Shown here: piece after piece, positions 1 to 8,693 of the stretch | How positions within the stretch are numbered: the stretch's first letter is position 1 | Layout of the letters: each line of letters opens with the position of its first letter | NCBI GenBank assembly: GCA_009693505.1 | Contig: SHXD01000017.1 | Span: 1 to 52,959 of the forward strand | DNA length: 52,959 nt | Direction: 5' to 3' | Source: Limnohabitans sp. | GTDB lineage: Bacteria; Pseudomonadota; Gammaproteobacteria; Burkholderiales; Burkholderiaceae_C | Notes under the pieces: generated by a model | Told to the model about the DNA's origin: nothing | The model's database searches: none | What the model saw: only the letters and a program-made list of their open reading frames with translations | Made by a program: the position numbers and the translations under genes

Positions 1-2
1 AT

Positions 3-371
3 GGCTTGGCGTTTTCCACGAATGAAAAACACTTGTTCATTGCCGACAGCGGCGGCACCGAGGGTCACAACCGACCCAAGCACATTCGCCGCTTCGAGGT
101 AGACGCCTCAGGGAAAACCCTAGGTTCCTCCACCGTTTTTGCCAAATGTCCGGCTGGTTTCTTTGATGGCTTTCGAATCGATCAACAAGACAGGCTATGG
201 ACCAGCTGCGCCGATGGCGTGATTTGCTACAGACAAGATGGGCGACTCATTGGTAAAATCAAAATACCTGAGATGGTGGCCAACCTCACTTTTGGCGGTG
301 TTCAACGCAATCGACTGTTCATTTGCGGAACCACATCGCTCTACGCGGTCTATCTCAAGGTCAACGGATAA
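3..371 (+). CDS. SMP-30/gluconolactonase-like protein, C-terminal part (5' end outside window)
   Basis: The reading frame is open to the left edge, so the gene is cut by the window; only about 122 C-terminal residues are present. The first residues read GLAFSTNEKHLFIADSGG, the typical blade motif (GLAFSPDE..LYVADT) of SMP-30/gluconolactonase/LRE six-bladed propellers, which hydrolyse sugar lactones or related esters with a divalent metal. A later segment, FDGFRIDQQDRLWTSCADGV, matches the family's 'DGlavD..GnlWva' blade. It lies 23 nt before the acyl-CoA-dehydrogenase-like gene on the same strand, so the two may be co-transcribed. Substrate cannot be inferred. Confidence 0.75.
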   Translation, partial: GLAFSTNEKHLFIADSGGTEGHNRPKHIRRFEVDASGKTLGSSTVFAKCPAGFFDGFRIDQQDRLWTSCADGVICYRQDGRLIGKIKIPEMVANLTFGGVQRNRLFICGTTSLYAVYLKVNG

Positions 372-394
372 GGAATAAGGGATAAGGCACAACC

Positions 395-1621
395 ATGAAT
401 CTACGCGTCATTTCTACACCCGCTCAAGCTGTTCAGAGTGCACCCGTGCTCACGGCCTTAGAAGCCGTTGGCATTGCCAAAAAACTTGCGCCCAAATTTG
501 CGACGCGCGCAGCGCATGCCGAAAAAATTCGCAGGGTTCCCGACGAATCCATTGAAGAACTCAATGCCAGCGGCTTGCTCCGACTCATGCAACCCAAACG
601 CTTTGGTGGCTCTGAATTAGGTCTAGGCTCTTTAATGGATGTGGTACTAGAAATATGCAAAGGCTGTTCATCGACTGCCTGGGCTTATTCTAATTTAGCG
701 TCGCATGCTTGGAACATTGGTCAGTTTGAATTGCAAGCTCAAGAAGATGTGTGGGGCCAAGACCCCTTTGCCCTGGCAGCCACAGGCTTTGCATTTCCTT
801 GCGGCAAAGCGGTGCCTGTTGACGGTGGCTATAAGGTATCGGGCAAATGGCCATTTGGCAGCGGCGTTGATGCCTCCACATGGATGTTGGTCGGCGCCAT
901 GACGGATCAAAATGGTGGCGCGCCCCAAAGACGTTTCTTTTTAATTCCGCAGGCAGATTTCAAAAGCCAAGACAACTGGCAAGCCTATGGCTTGGGCGGC
1001 ACAGGCAGCCACGACGTACATGCCACCGACGCCTTTGTTCCTGAACACCGCAGTGTGTCTGCCGAAATTTTTGCAGCAGGTCAAAACTTGCCGGGCGCCA
1101 AGCTCTACAGCAACAAGCTGTTTCAAATGCCCACCTTTGCAGCCTTTGCTTATGTTCTGGCCATCGTGCCCCTTGGCACAGCCAAAGCTGCCGTAGAACA
1201 ATTTACAGACACCATGCGCAATCGGGCTGGCACCTACACGGGTACGCGCATTGCTGAATTGGCCTCTGTTCAAGCGCGCATTGCGGAAGCCGCGGCCTGT
1301 GTGGAGTTTGCCGAAACCGTCATACGCCGCGATTGGACAGAATTGGAAACCTCGGTTGAGAACAACGAGTTTCCCAGCATGGAAACCAAATTGCGCTGGA
1401 AACGCAATGCCGCATTTGCCACCAGCCTGGCTGTTCGCAGCATTGATGCGCTCATGCCCGCAGCAGGCGCTGCAGGTCTTTCCCTCCACTCGCCTCTTCA
1501 AAGACAATTCAGAGACATCCACGCCGCCTCGTCACACATTGGGCTCACATGGGATGTGCACGCTGCAGCCTACGGACAAAGTGCCCTAGGCTTACAGCCA
1601 CAAGGTGGTTTGTTACTTTAA
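395..1621 (+). CDS. acyl-CoA dehydrogenase-fold flavin-dependent monooxygenase (group D, HpaB/HsaA-like)
   Basis: The 408-aa protein has the acyl-CoA dehydrogenase fold: an N-terminal helical region with 'LRLMQPKRFGGSELGL', a middle beta domain with 'GKWPFGSGVDASTWMLVGA', and a C-terminal helical domain. Residues such as GLGGTGSHDV and the C-terminal 'RDIHAASSHIGLTWDVHAAAYGQ' are typical of oxygenase components of two-component flavin monooxygenases (HpaB/C2, HsaA, DszC type) rather than true dehydrogenases. Such enzymes need a separate flavin reductase; one is encoded at 3892-4401. Its 3' end overlaps the convergent amidohydrolase gene by 9 nt. An aromatic or heterocyclic hydroxylation role is inferred; the substrate is unknown. 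Confidence 0.8.
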   Translation: MNLRVISTPAQAVQSAPVLTALEAVGIAKKLAPKFATRAAHAEKIRRVPDESIEELNASGLLRLMQPKRFGGSELGLGSLMDVVLEICKGCSSTAWAYSNLASHAWNIGQFELQAQEDVWGQDPFALAATGFAFPCGKAVPVDGGYKVSGKWPFGSGVDASTWMLVGAMTDQNGGAPQRRFFLIPQADFKSQDNWQAYGLGGTGSHDVHATDAFVPEHRSVSAEIFAAGQNLPGAKLYSNKLFQMPTFAAFAYVLAIVPLGTAKAAVEQFTDTMRNRAGTYTGTRIAELASVQARIAEAAACVEFAETVIRRDWTELETSVENNEFPSMETKLRWKRNAAFATSLAVRSIDALMPAAGAAGLSLHSPLQRQFRDIHAASSHIGLTWDVHAAAYGQSALGLQPQGGLLL

Positions 1622-2734
1622 TTTAAAAAGCTTCTTCGCATTGCCCCCAGTGATCAAATCGCGATCACTTTTGGGCAAGCGCTTCACTGCAGAAATCAGT
1701 CCCAGCGGATCGACCTCGGCCATGTCATAGGGATAATCTGTGCCCAGCATCACATGGTCTGGCCCAAATCGATCAATCATATTGCGCAGCATGCCTGGGT
1801 CAAAGGTGATGGTGTCAAAGTAAAACCTTTCCAAATAAGTGGAAGGTTTGCGCTTGATGACGGTGCGGCCATCGGGACGCGCGCCATACACATGGTCCAT
1901 TCGAGCCCAGTAGTGTGCCAAGTAACCACCCGCATGCGCCAACAGCACTTTTAATTTGGGATTGCGCTCCATCACACCATCGAAAATCAAATGACTGACC
2001 GCAATGGTCGTGTCTAAAGGATTGCCAATGACGTTGTTGAAGTAATGGTTCTCAAGTCGGCTGGCTTCGGTAAAGCCATTGGGGTGAATGAACAATGGCA
2101 CGCCCAAATCACTGACCGCTGCAAAAAACTTTTCCAGCTTCAAGGACGGATCTGTCAGGTTCTTGCCATTCACATGGGTGTTGATTTCAATGCCACGCAA
2201 GCCCAAATTTTTAATGGCGTGCTTAAGTTCTTTGACCGCCAGATCTTCATTCTGCAAGGGAACAGTGCCCAAACCAATGAGCCGATCGGGATGCTGGGCC
2301 ACCAACTTGGCCATGCCTTCGTTCACATCGCGCGCCAATTCTGCGCCAAACGCTGGCTCGGCAAAATAGTAATACTGAAAAGGCGCGGGTGAGATGGCTT
2401 GAATATCAACACCCATTCGGTCCATGTCTTGAAGGCGCACCGACACATCAGACAACATGGGCGCCCTGTCGCGCATTTGCTTCGCGTTGGTATCGCGTGT
2501 CAGTTGGTTGGCAAAGATGTGACCTACTTCCTGCTCAACCGGTTTTAAAACAGCCGCCTTTTGACCCACCGTGGGATTGAAATAATGGCAATGCACATCC
2601 ACGTTCAGATGGCCGTCTTTTCGCTTGGCCAACTTTTTAGTGGCCAAGGAAGTAAACATGCCTTTAGCGCCTTTGGCCTCTTTGCCGTGGTTGTGATAGG
2701 GGTGCTTGCAAGTGGGCGCACAGGTAAAAATCAT
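1613..2734 (-). CDS. ACMSD-like amidohydrolase family metal-dependent hydrolase/decarboxylase
   Basis: The 373-aa protein belongs to the amidohydrolase_2 (COG2159) superfamily, which includes aminocarboxymuconate-semialdehyde decarboxylase and related non-oxidative decarboxylases. Metal-site motifs are visible: HxH at residues 48-50 (DVHCHYF), 'FIHPNGF', 'LAHAGGY' and 'GTDYPYD' near the C-terminus (the Asp ligand). The N-terminus before the TIM barrel is unusual, with several Cys and His (CAPTCKHPYHNH), and an alternative start exists at residue 26 (2659). It is the last gene of the minus-strand operon, 42 nt after the LLM monooxygenase, so it may process a ring-derived acid made by the monooxygenase; that is inference. 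Confidence 0.8.
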   Translation of the reverse strand: MIFTCAPTCKHPYHNHGKEAKGAKGMFTSLATKKLAKRKDGHLNVDVHCHYFNPTVGQKAAVLKPVEQEVGHIFANQLTRDTNAKQMRDRAPMLSDVSVRLQDMDRMGVDIQAISPAPFQYYYFAEPAFGAELARDVNEGMAKLVAQHPDRLIGLGTVPLQNEDLAVKELKHAIKNLGLRGIEINTHVNGKNLTDPSLKLEKFFAAVSDLGVPLFIHPNGFTEASRLENHYFNNVIGNPLDTTIAVSHLIFDGVMERNPKLKVLLAHAGGYLAHYWARMDHVYGARPDGRTVIKRKPSTYLERFYFDTITFDPGMLRNMIDRFGPDHVMLGTDYPYDMAEVDPLGLISAVKRLPKSDRDLITGGNAKKLFKLK

Positions 2735-2776
2735 AGCTGTTCTTTCAAAATAAAATTGGAATGAGTTGCGGTGCGC

Positions 2777-3865
2777 TTATCGGCCAATGGCTGCATTGAC
2801 TTTTGGCATCACTTCAGTTGCAAAAAGTTCCATGGAGCGCTTGGCCAGGACGGGGTCCATCCAGTCGTGGCCAGCATACAGAAGGTTACCAAAATCACCC
2901 ACGTGATCGCGGAATGCCAATATTTGATCCACCACTGAATTGACCGTTCCGGCCAACACCAATTTGTTGGTGACATAGTGCGGGGTGATCAAGGCATCGT
3001 CTATGTTTGGATCGGTTTTGAACAAGTTGCTGCGTCCACCGTTTAACAACTTGCGCACCAATTGCTTGAAGTAAAAGTGATAGGGACCGCCCTCTTCCAA
3101 AGCATACCTTTTGGCCGTCACCTCGTCGTCTGCCACAAAAATACTTTTGGCAATGCGCCATTCATTGGGGTGAGCCACGGCGCCAATCTCAGCGCGGCCT
3201 TCAACGTATTTGGGCCAATGAGACTTCACCCACTCAGGCATGAGGAAGTTGGCTGAAATAGGCTGCCAACCGCGCTTGGCCATCTCTGTCACGCCCTTTG
3301 AAAATGGGGCCACCGCCGTGCCCACAATGAGCGGGTGCGGTCTTTGGAAGGGCTTCATGATGTAGCCTTGTCCAATTTCTGGAATCATGGTTTTGCCCAC
3401 CGACACTTTGAAAAATTCACCTTCAAAGTCATAGGGCGGGTCTGACTCCCAAATCTTCAAGACCATGTTGATGCCTTCCACAAACATGGCATTGCGGTCC
3501 TTGCCAAAATTGCCAAAAACCTCTGCGTCCGACATCAAGCCACCCGGACTGACGCCCATGATGAACCGACCTTGAAGCATGTGGTCCATCATGGCAGCTT
3601 GGGCCGCTATGGCTGCCGGATGGGAGTTGGGCACGTTGATGGTGCCAGTACCCAGCATGATGTTTTTGGTATCAGAGATGAGGCTTGCCAAAAAAATCAT
3701 AGAAGACGTAACGGTCTCTGCCGCATCTGTCACGTGTTCACCCACATAGGCTTCACTGAAACCCAGTCGATCGGCCAAAATAATGGCTTCTCTATCTTCA
3801 GAAAGAGTTTCTCCAATGTTGCGTCCGGGTGGATGCAAAGGCATCATAAAAGTGCTGTATTTCAT
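2777..3865 (-). CDS. LLM class flavin-dependent monooxygenase
   Basis: Luciferase-like TIM-barrel protein of 362 aa. The N-terminus MKYSTFMMPLHPPGRN followed by 'EDREAIILADRLGFSEAYVGEH' is typical of the limonene-monooxygenase-like LLM branch; 'GTGTINVPNSHPAAIAAQAAMMDHM' and 'GRFIMGVSPGG' are the usual flavin-barrel motifs. The start at 3865 was preferred over an upstream one at 3940, which would run into the flavin reductase gene. The reductase stop is 26 nt upstream, a layout expected for a two-component monooxygenase using FMNH2. A paralogue with the same N-terminal pattern lies at 16192-17319. Substrate unknown. Confidence 0.85.
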   Translation of the reverse strand: MKYSTFMMPLHPPGRNIGETLSEDREAIILADRLGFSEAYVGEHVTDAAETVTSSMIFLASLISDTKNIMLGTGTINVPNSHPAAIAAQAAMMDHMLQGRFIMGVSPGGLMSDAEVFGNFGKDRNAMFVEGINMVLKIWESDPPYDFEGEFFKVSVGKTMIPEIGQGYIMKPFQRPHPLIVGTAVAPFSKGVTEMAKRGWQPISANFLMPEWVKSHWPKYVEGRAEIGAVAHPNEWRIAKSIFVADDEVTAKRYALEEGGPYHFYFKQLVRKLLNGGRSNLFKTDPNIDDALITPHYVTNKLVLAGTVNSVVDQILAFRDHVGDFGNLLYAGHDWMDPVLAKRSMELFATEVMPKVNAAIGR

Positions 3866-3891
3866 AGGTATTTCAGATCGATTCTTAATTT

Positions 3892-4401
3892 CTAATTGCT
3901 GAGCAAGGCTTCTGCGACCTGCATGTAATTGCCCTGGCAAAACAGCAAGGGCTCCTTGTTTTCATAAACATAATTTTCAACTAATCCTAAAAATAAGACA
4001 TGGTCACCCACCACCGTTCGCTGAATGGTTTTGCATTCAAAGGTGGCCACACAATTTTGAATCACAGGCACTCTCCCCAGGCCCTCGATGTACTCAACGC
4101 CTGCAAACTTGTCTTCAAGGGTTTTTGAGAATTGCTTTGACAAGTCCATTTGTTGAAGCGCTAAAACATTGATGACAAAGCGACCTGTTTCATCAAACAC
4201 CTCCAAGCTGGGTGAAGTTGAGACCAAGCTCCACAACACAATGGGCGGCTCCAAGGACACTGAGCTGAAAGAGTTGGCAGTGACGCCTACAAGACGTGAT
4301 TGAGAGTTGCCAGAGGTGACCACCGTGACGCCGGTGCCAAAACTGCCCAAGGCATTGCGCAAATCGCGTTTGTCCCATGTTGAATTGATCTTGGTGTTCA
4401 T
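3892..4401 (-). CDS. flavin reductase family protein (NtaB/HpaC-like)
   Basis: The 169-aa protein has the FMN-binding split-barrel pattern of short-chain flavin reductases: 'LRNALGSFGTGVTVVTS', 'GVTANSFSSVSLEPPIVLWSL', 'FVINVLA' and 'GDHVLFLGLVENY'. The family reduces FMN or FAD with NAD(P)H and supplies it to a partner oxygenase. It lies directly upstream of the LLM gene in the same transcript, so that is the likely partner; the acyl-CoA-dehydrogenase-like oxygenase at 395-1621 is a second candidate. Length is normal for the family. Confidence 0.88.
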   Translation of the reverse strand: MNTKINSTWDKRDLRNALGSFGTGVTVVTSGNSQSRLVGVTANSFSSVSLEPPIVLWSLVSTSPSLEVFDETGRFVINVLALQQMDLSKQFSKTLEDKFAGVEYIEGLGRVPVIQNCVATFECKTIQRTVVGDHVLFLGLVENYVYENKEPLLFCQGNYMQVAEALLSN

Positions 4402-4456
4402 TTGAACACTTTACGGGCTTTGAGAGGGTAAAAGGGTCAGGAGTTTCCCTTAAAAA

Positions 4457-5152
4457 TCAACTTTTTTTCGACTTGCGCAAAGGTTTTTGAGGAGATTTTG
4501 CAGGTAGAACAATTTGGGGCAAGACCACTTTGGCGCCGGCCATAAAGTGTTCAATGGTCAGTCGAATCATTTCGTCCACATCGTCTTCGATGGGCACATC
4601 AAAAATCCAGCGCCGCTGGCCAAAGTAAAAAATACGCGCATTGATGCTCCAAACCAATTCAATTTCAGCCGTTTTCAAAGGAACGGATTTGACATCGGGC
4701 AGGCCTAGATCGTGGCGCAACTCAATGGCAATGGGCACCAAAATGCGATTTTTGAGTGTTTCCAAATACCGCTTGTTAATGCCCTCTCCGCGCAAGCCTG
4801 AGAACATGAAAATACGAACCCAATCGCGTGTGAGCGCGGCCTTTGCATATTCCACATACAGGCTGACCAAACGAGGTGCGAGGGCAATGCTACGGTCTTG
4901 AATGACAGCTTCCCAGAAAGGATTCCAGCGCCCCACATAGACCTCTTCATAGACCCTGTCAATCAAAGCATCTTTGGTAGGAAAGTGCTTGTAAATGAGT
5001 GACTGCGTAACACCCAAGCGCCGCGCCAACTGACGCGTATCGCCACCAAAACCCACCTCTGCAAAAAACTCTACAGCCGCCAGAACAATCTGCTTTTCTC
5101 GCTCTTGGCTACTGAGTCGACTTTTTTCTGTCGCTGGTTTTTTTGCGGTCAT
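4457..5152 (-). CDS. TetR/AcrR family transcriptional regulator
   Basis: The 231-aa protein has an N-terminal TetR helix-turn-helix (about residues 20-65): 'IVLAAVEFFAEVGFGGDTRQLARRLG' then 'VTQSLIYKHFPTKDALIDRV'. The C-terminal ligand domain is not recognisable to substrate. The tail is rich in Lys and Ser. It sits inside the catabolic operon, 17 nt after the Gfo/Idh/MocA gene and 55 nt before the flavin reductase, so it probably regulates this operon in response to a pathway compound. It is the only recognisable transcription factor in the window. Confidence 0.9.
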   Translation of the reverse strand: MTAKKPATEKSRLSSQEREKQIVLAAVEFFAEVGFGGDTRQLARRLGVTQSLIYKHFPTKDALIDRVYEEVYVGRWNPFWEAVIQDRSIALAPRLVSLYVEYAKAALTRDWVRIFMFSGLRGEGINKRYLETLKNRILVPIAIELRHDLGLPDVKSVPLKTAEIELVWSINARIFYFGQRRWIFDVPIEDDVDEMIRLTIEHFMAGAKVVLPQIVLPAKSPQKPLRKSKKS

Positions 5153-5169
5153 GTCTTTACCTTGTGGCT

Positions 5170-6222
5170 TCAGGCTGGTAGGACCACAGGCTCAACTTGA
5201 TGGGACGACACAGACTTCATGATGGCCTCTAACGCAGCCACATTGGCCAACATTTCAGTATGGCTCACAGGGTAAGGCTGTTCACCTCGAACGGCTTTGG
5301 CAAATGCTTCTAAATTGGACAGTACGCTGGGGAATTTTTCGGCAAAAGTCACCACGGGCTCTTGGCCTTGCATGACACGCTTAATGTCCCAACCGGCAGG
5401 ACTCTCGGGGTGCTTGCGGTCTCGAATTTCGACCCAGCCTTTAGAACCATAGACAGCGAAACGACCTTCAAAGGGGGTTGCCAACATGGCACTGATGAGG
5501 GCATTGGCGCCCCCCGGAAAGCCCAACATGATGCCCAAGGTGTCGCCATTTTCAAAATAAGATCCGCGTGTAGCCAAGCGCGCCCAAACTGATTCAGCAG
5601 GTCCCAAAACCGCAATGGCCAAATCAACCAAATGAATGCCCGTTGCAGTGAGTGGGCCCACAGGGGCATGCTGGTTTGAAAGACGCCAATTGTCTTTTGG
5701 CAAAGCAAAAAACTTGTCTTGGCTAAAGTTGGCTTCAATTTGCAAGATGGTGCCAAGCACTCCAGCTTGAATGTCTTGGCGCAGTTCGATGATGGCGGGC
5801 TCAAACCGACGCTCATGGCCAATGCCCAAGACACGATTGTGCTTGACACAAGTGGCAATGGCTTTTTGCGCATCAAGGTAGGTGAGGCACAAAGGCTTTT
5901 CACAAAACACATGTTTGCCGGCTTGCGCTGCAGCCACAATTTGATCGGCATGCTGCTGATGGGGCGTGCACAAAATGACCGCCTCCATGTTTTGAATTTG
6001 CAAAAATGAATCGAAGTCTGAAAGGATTTGCACATCTTTCAAAACATCATCATGGCTCATCTGTGTTCGCAGATCGGCATCGAGTTCAACCACTGCCACC
6101 AAATTCAAAAGGCTAGACGTTGATATTTGTTTGGCAATGGTCTTGCCCCACCAGCCATAACCGACCAAGCCTATTTGAACGGGCACAGAAGTCGTTGGAG
6201 TATTGAAAGATGCAGTAGCCAT
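5170..6222 (-). CDS. Gfo/Idh/MocA family NAD(P)-dependent oxidoreductase
   Basis: The 350-aa protein has a Rossmann motif GLVGYGWWG (residues 18-26) and the family signature CEKPL (E108-K109-P110), followed by 'GIGHERRFEPAI' and 'GIHLVDLAIAVLG', where the His is the usual catalytic-region residue. These enzymes oxidise or reduce hydroxyl groups of sugars, inositols and related compounds. The start at 6222 was chosen because the protein then begins MATASFNTP just before the Rossmann fold and is preceded by AAAGGCG; a longer open frame to 6384 would overlap the CobW gene. Role in the operon is unclear: perhaps a dehydrogenase or lactone-forming step. Confidence 0.88.
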   Translation of the reverse strand: MATASFNTPTTSVPVQIGLVGYGWWGKTIAKQISTSSLLNLVAVVELDADLRTQMSHDDVLKDVQILSDFDSFLQIQNMEAVILCTPHQQHADQIVAAAQAGKHVFCEKPLCLTYLDAQKAIATCVKHNRVLGIGHERRFEPAIIELRQDIQAGVLGTILQIEANFSQDKFFALPKDNWRLSNQHAPVGPLTATGIHLVDLAIAVLGPAESVWARLATRGSYFENGDTLGIMLGFPGGANALISAMLATPFEGRFAVYGSKGWVEIRDRKHPESPAGWDIKRVMQGQEPVVTFAEKFPSVLSNLEAFAKAVRGEQPYPVSHTEMLANVAALEAIMKSVSSHQVEPVVLPA

Positions 6223-6260
6223 AAAAACGCCTTTAACTGACAACAAGGTCAACGAATAAA

Positions 6261-7334
6261 TTAAGTTGCGCTGATGGATGCAGACTTGATAGCACCCACT
6301 GCCTGAAATAAATTTCGAATCACATCGAGCTCCATGTTGCGAACAATGAAAACCAAGCGTGAATCTTTGTCGTCGCTGGGCCAACGGTCCATTTTCACAG
6401 GCGTGTCAATAATATGTTGCACACCCTGAATCACCACAGGCTCACCAGCAACGTTGACGATGCCCTTCAGGCGAAGCAGATCAGGCCCCCGCAAAGTGGT
6501 CAACAGCTCAAGGGCCGATGAAAAAGAGAGCCACTCAAAGGGCTCAGTAAAACGCAAAGACAAGGTCTTCACTGCAGTATTGTGTACAGCAGATCCTTGG
6601 CCCAAATACCGACCTGTGCCAGTGACATCTGCCGAAACAGCGTCATCCGTCAGCGCTTCACCCAAAAACTGCAAAGTTTTCAGACTGGCACGCGAAGACG
6701 ACAAACCAAAATCGATCAAGCTCTTAGGATCGACTTCACCCTGCCGAATGAACTCAATGGGTGATTGTGAATTGAGTTGTCGAATTCGCCCGCACAATGT
6801 TTCTAAATGGTCAGACGTGACCAGATCGGTTTTGGTCACCAATATTTTGTCGGCAATGGCTATTTGCTTAACAGCCTCTGTCTGTTGGTCAATTTGTCCC
6901 ACGCCATGCAAGCCATCGACCAAGGTAATTAGCCCATCTAGGCGGTAGTGGGCTGCCAGCAAAGTGTCACTGGCCAATGTTTGAACCACCGGCGCCGGAT
7001 CTGCAAGGCCCGTTGTTTCTACAATGACACGGTCAAAGTCAAACACCTCGCCTATGCGACGTTGTGCGAAGAGGTCACGCAGGGTTTCTTGTAAATCGGT
7101 TCGAACCGAACAGCAGATGCAGCCATTGGCCAACAGCGTGATGTTTTCTGAAGACAGGGTAACCAAGTCGTGGTCAATGCCAATTTCACCGATCTCATTG
7201 ATGACCACGGCCACACGCCGCATGTCGGGGTGCAACAACAGTTTTGAAATAAGAGTGGTTTTACCGCTGCCAAGAAACCCCGTAACCAAGGTCACTGGTA
7301 TTTTGCCTGCCAACGCATCACGCGACCAAGTCAC
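6261..7334 (-). CDS. CobW/COG0523 family GTP-binding metallochaperone-like protein
   Basis: The 357-aa G3E GTPase has Walker A GFLGSGKTT (residues 19-27), the family's metal-binding CxCC motif as CICC (72-75), and the guanine-specificity motif TKTD in 'ILVTKTDLV'. A CobW C-terminal domain follows ('LRLKGIVNVAGEPVVIQGVQHIID'). COG0523 proteins deliver metals such as Zn or Co to client enzymes. It lies 12 nt after the LVIVD gene and 38 nt before the Gfo/Idh/MocA gene. The operon's amidohydrolase is a possible metal client; this is inference. No zinc-responsive operator was recognised nearby. Confidence 0.9.
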   Translation of the reverse strand: MTWSRDALAGKIPVTLVTGFLGSGKTTLISKLLLHPDMRRVAVVINEIGEIGIDHDLVTLSSENITLLANGCICCSVRTDLQETLRDLFAQRRIGEVFDFDRVIVETTGLADPAPVVQTLASDTLLAAHYRLDGLITLVDGLHGVGQIDQQTEAVKQIAIADKILVTKTDLVTSDHLETLCGRIRQLNSQSPIEFIRQGEVDPKSLIDFGLSSSRASLKTLQFLGEALTDDAVSADVTGTGRYLGQGSAVHNTAVKTLSLRFTEPFEWLSFSSALELLTTLRGPDLLRLKGIVNVAGEPVVIQGVQHIIDTPVKMDRWPSDDKDSRLVFIVRNMELDVIRNLFQAVGAIKSASISAT

Positions 7335-7346
7335 TGCAGCTTCACT

Positions 7347-8594
7347 TTAAATGTTCATTTCAAGAATGTACAAGCCGCCTGTGAAGCGGTCTACGGTGTA
7401 AACAATGCGTCGGTCATCGACATACACATCATTGAGTTGAATGGCACCCGCTGGCGATAGTTTGGGTGCACCCGGCACAAAGTAGGCAATCTCTTGCACT
7501 TGATAGGGGTTGCTGGTGTCGTAGACCCGCACGCCTGCATTGAAGAAGGAACCCACAATGATGGTGTCCGATCTGAACGATGTAGGGCCTGGTAAATTTT
7601 CATGCAAGTTGTGCGCGCCAAAGCGACCGCCACGTTTGGCAAATGCGTCATAAGGCGGCGCGGGAAATGTGCCAATAGGCACTGGGTTGGCTTCGTTGCG
7701 TGAATCAACCACCCACACCAACTTGGGCCAATCGGCGCCGTTGTCTTGCACGCACTCGTCGCTTACGATCCACAAGCCTCTATCAAAGAGCGGCAACACC
7801 GTGTGCGTAAAACCATTGAAAGGCGGCGAATGGTTCCACTGCGAAACCACCTTGATGTTCTTCATGTCAGAGATGTCTAGCACCACGGCGCCGCCATCAA
7901 TATAGCCTACAAACGCACGGTTGGGCTGCTCTGGAAATACATTGGTATTGTGTGTTCTAAAGCCCGTGTCAAACTGAGCGGGCAAGCGCGGTGGCGGTGG
8001 CGCTTCATCGCCTTCACGGGTGCCTGGGTACCACCAACGCCCTACTTCCACGGGCTTTTCGGGGTTAATGATGTCAATGATGCGGTAGAACTGATCGTCT
8101 AAGGGATTGCGCGGCTGAAAGTCAGAGGCACCCGATGACATGTGAACATAGCGGCCATCTACAAACCACACGGCATGCACTCCGCGAGAGTAAGGGCCCG
8201 AGCAGTCAAAATGGGAAAGCAAGCGTGGTGTTTCGGGCTGGCTCACATCAAAAATATCAATGCCCGCGGGCTTGATACCTACTGTGGTGGCTTGGTACGC
8301 CACCACCATGATGTTGCCCACCACGTCTAAAGAGTTGGAGCGCAGCTTCATGTGCGGCAATTCAGTTTGCACAATCAGCTTGGGATTTTGCGGGTCCGTA
8401 ACGTCGACACCCGAGAAGTTTTTAGGGGCAGATTCGTGTGCCAACCACAAGATTCGGCGCCCATCCGACGTGAGCTGCATGCCCATTCCCTCGCCCAGTC
8501 CACCAAACCCTGCCAGCTCGTGGTGAGCCAACAACTTCATGTTGAGTGACAAGGTTTGATCAGCTCTCGATGCCGATTGCGGTGCGTTAAGCAT
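7347..8594 (-). CDS. LVIVD-repeat/beta-propeller protein of unknown function
   Basis: The 415-aa protein contains repeated 'V.V.D.s.P..P.lv' blades, for example 'FSGVDVTDPQNPKLIVQTELP', 'AGIDIFDVSQPETPRLLSHFD' and 'AVVLDISDMKNIKVVSQW', as in LVIVD-repeat proteins, which probably fold as a beta-propeller. No signal peptide was seen with the chosen ATG at 8594; a TTG-initiated longer frame (to 8651) is less likely. It opens the minus-strand operon and faces a Bug receptor gene across about 100 nt. Function unknown; related propellers are sometimes annotated as selenium-binding or lactonase-like, but no catalytic site was identified here. Confidence 0.75.
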   Translation of the reverse strand: MLNAPQSASRADQTLSLNMKLLAHHELAGFGGLGEGMGMQLTSDGRRILWLAHESAPKNFSGVDVTDPQNPKLIVQTELPHMKLRSNSLDVVGNIMVVAYQATTVGIKPAGIDIFDVSQPETPRLLSHFDCSGPYSRGVHAVWFVDGRYVHMSSGASDFQPRNPLDDQFYRIIDIINPEKPVEVGRWWYPGTREGDEAPPPPRLPAQFDTGFRTHNTNVFPEQPNRAFVGYIDGGAVVLDISDMKNIKVVSQWNHSPPFNGFTHTVLPLFDRGLWIVSDECVQDNGADWPKLVWVVDSRNEANPVPIGTFPAPPYDAFAKRGGRFGAHNLHENLPGPTSFRSDTIIVGSFFNAGVRVYDTSNPYQVQEIAYFVPGAPKLSPAGAIQLNDVYVDDRRIVYTVDRFTGGLYILEMNI

Positions 8595-8693
8595 GGGTAA
8601 ATACTTATCAAAAATTTTGTTGAATCTGTAATATAGCGGAAAGGAATTCAAGATCAGTCAAGACATTCCCTTACCATCATCAGGAGACACTTA

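Noticed and set aside
941..1522. 193-codon open frame on the minus strand inside the acyl-CoA-dehydrogenase-like gene
   Set aside because: Exact shadow of a well-supported plus-strand gene; the translation has no recognisable domain and is rich in Cys and His as expected from antisense reading.
5349..6035. 228-codon minus-strand frame in another phase of the Gfo/Idh/MocA gene
   Set aside because: The true frame contains the Rossmann and EKP motifs; this one has none.
6222..6384. N-terminal extension of the Gfo/Idh/MocA frame
   Set aside because: The extra 54 residues overlap the CobW gene end, have no family match, and a good start with ribosome site exists at 6222.
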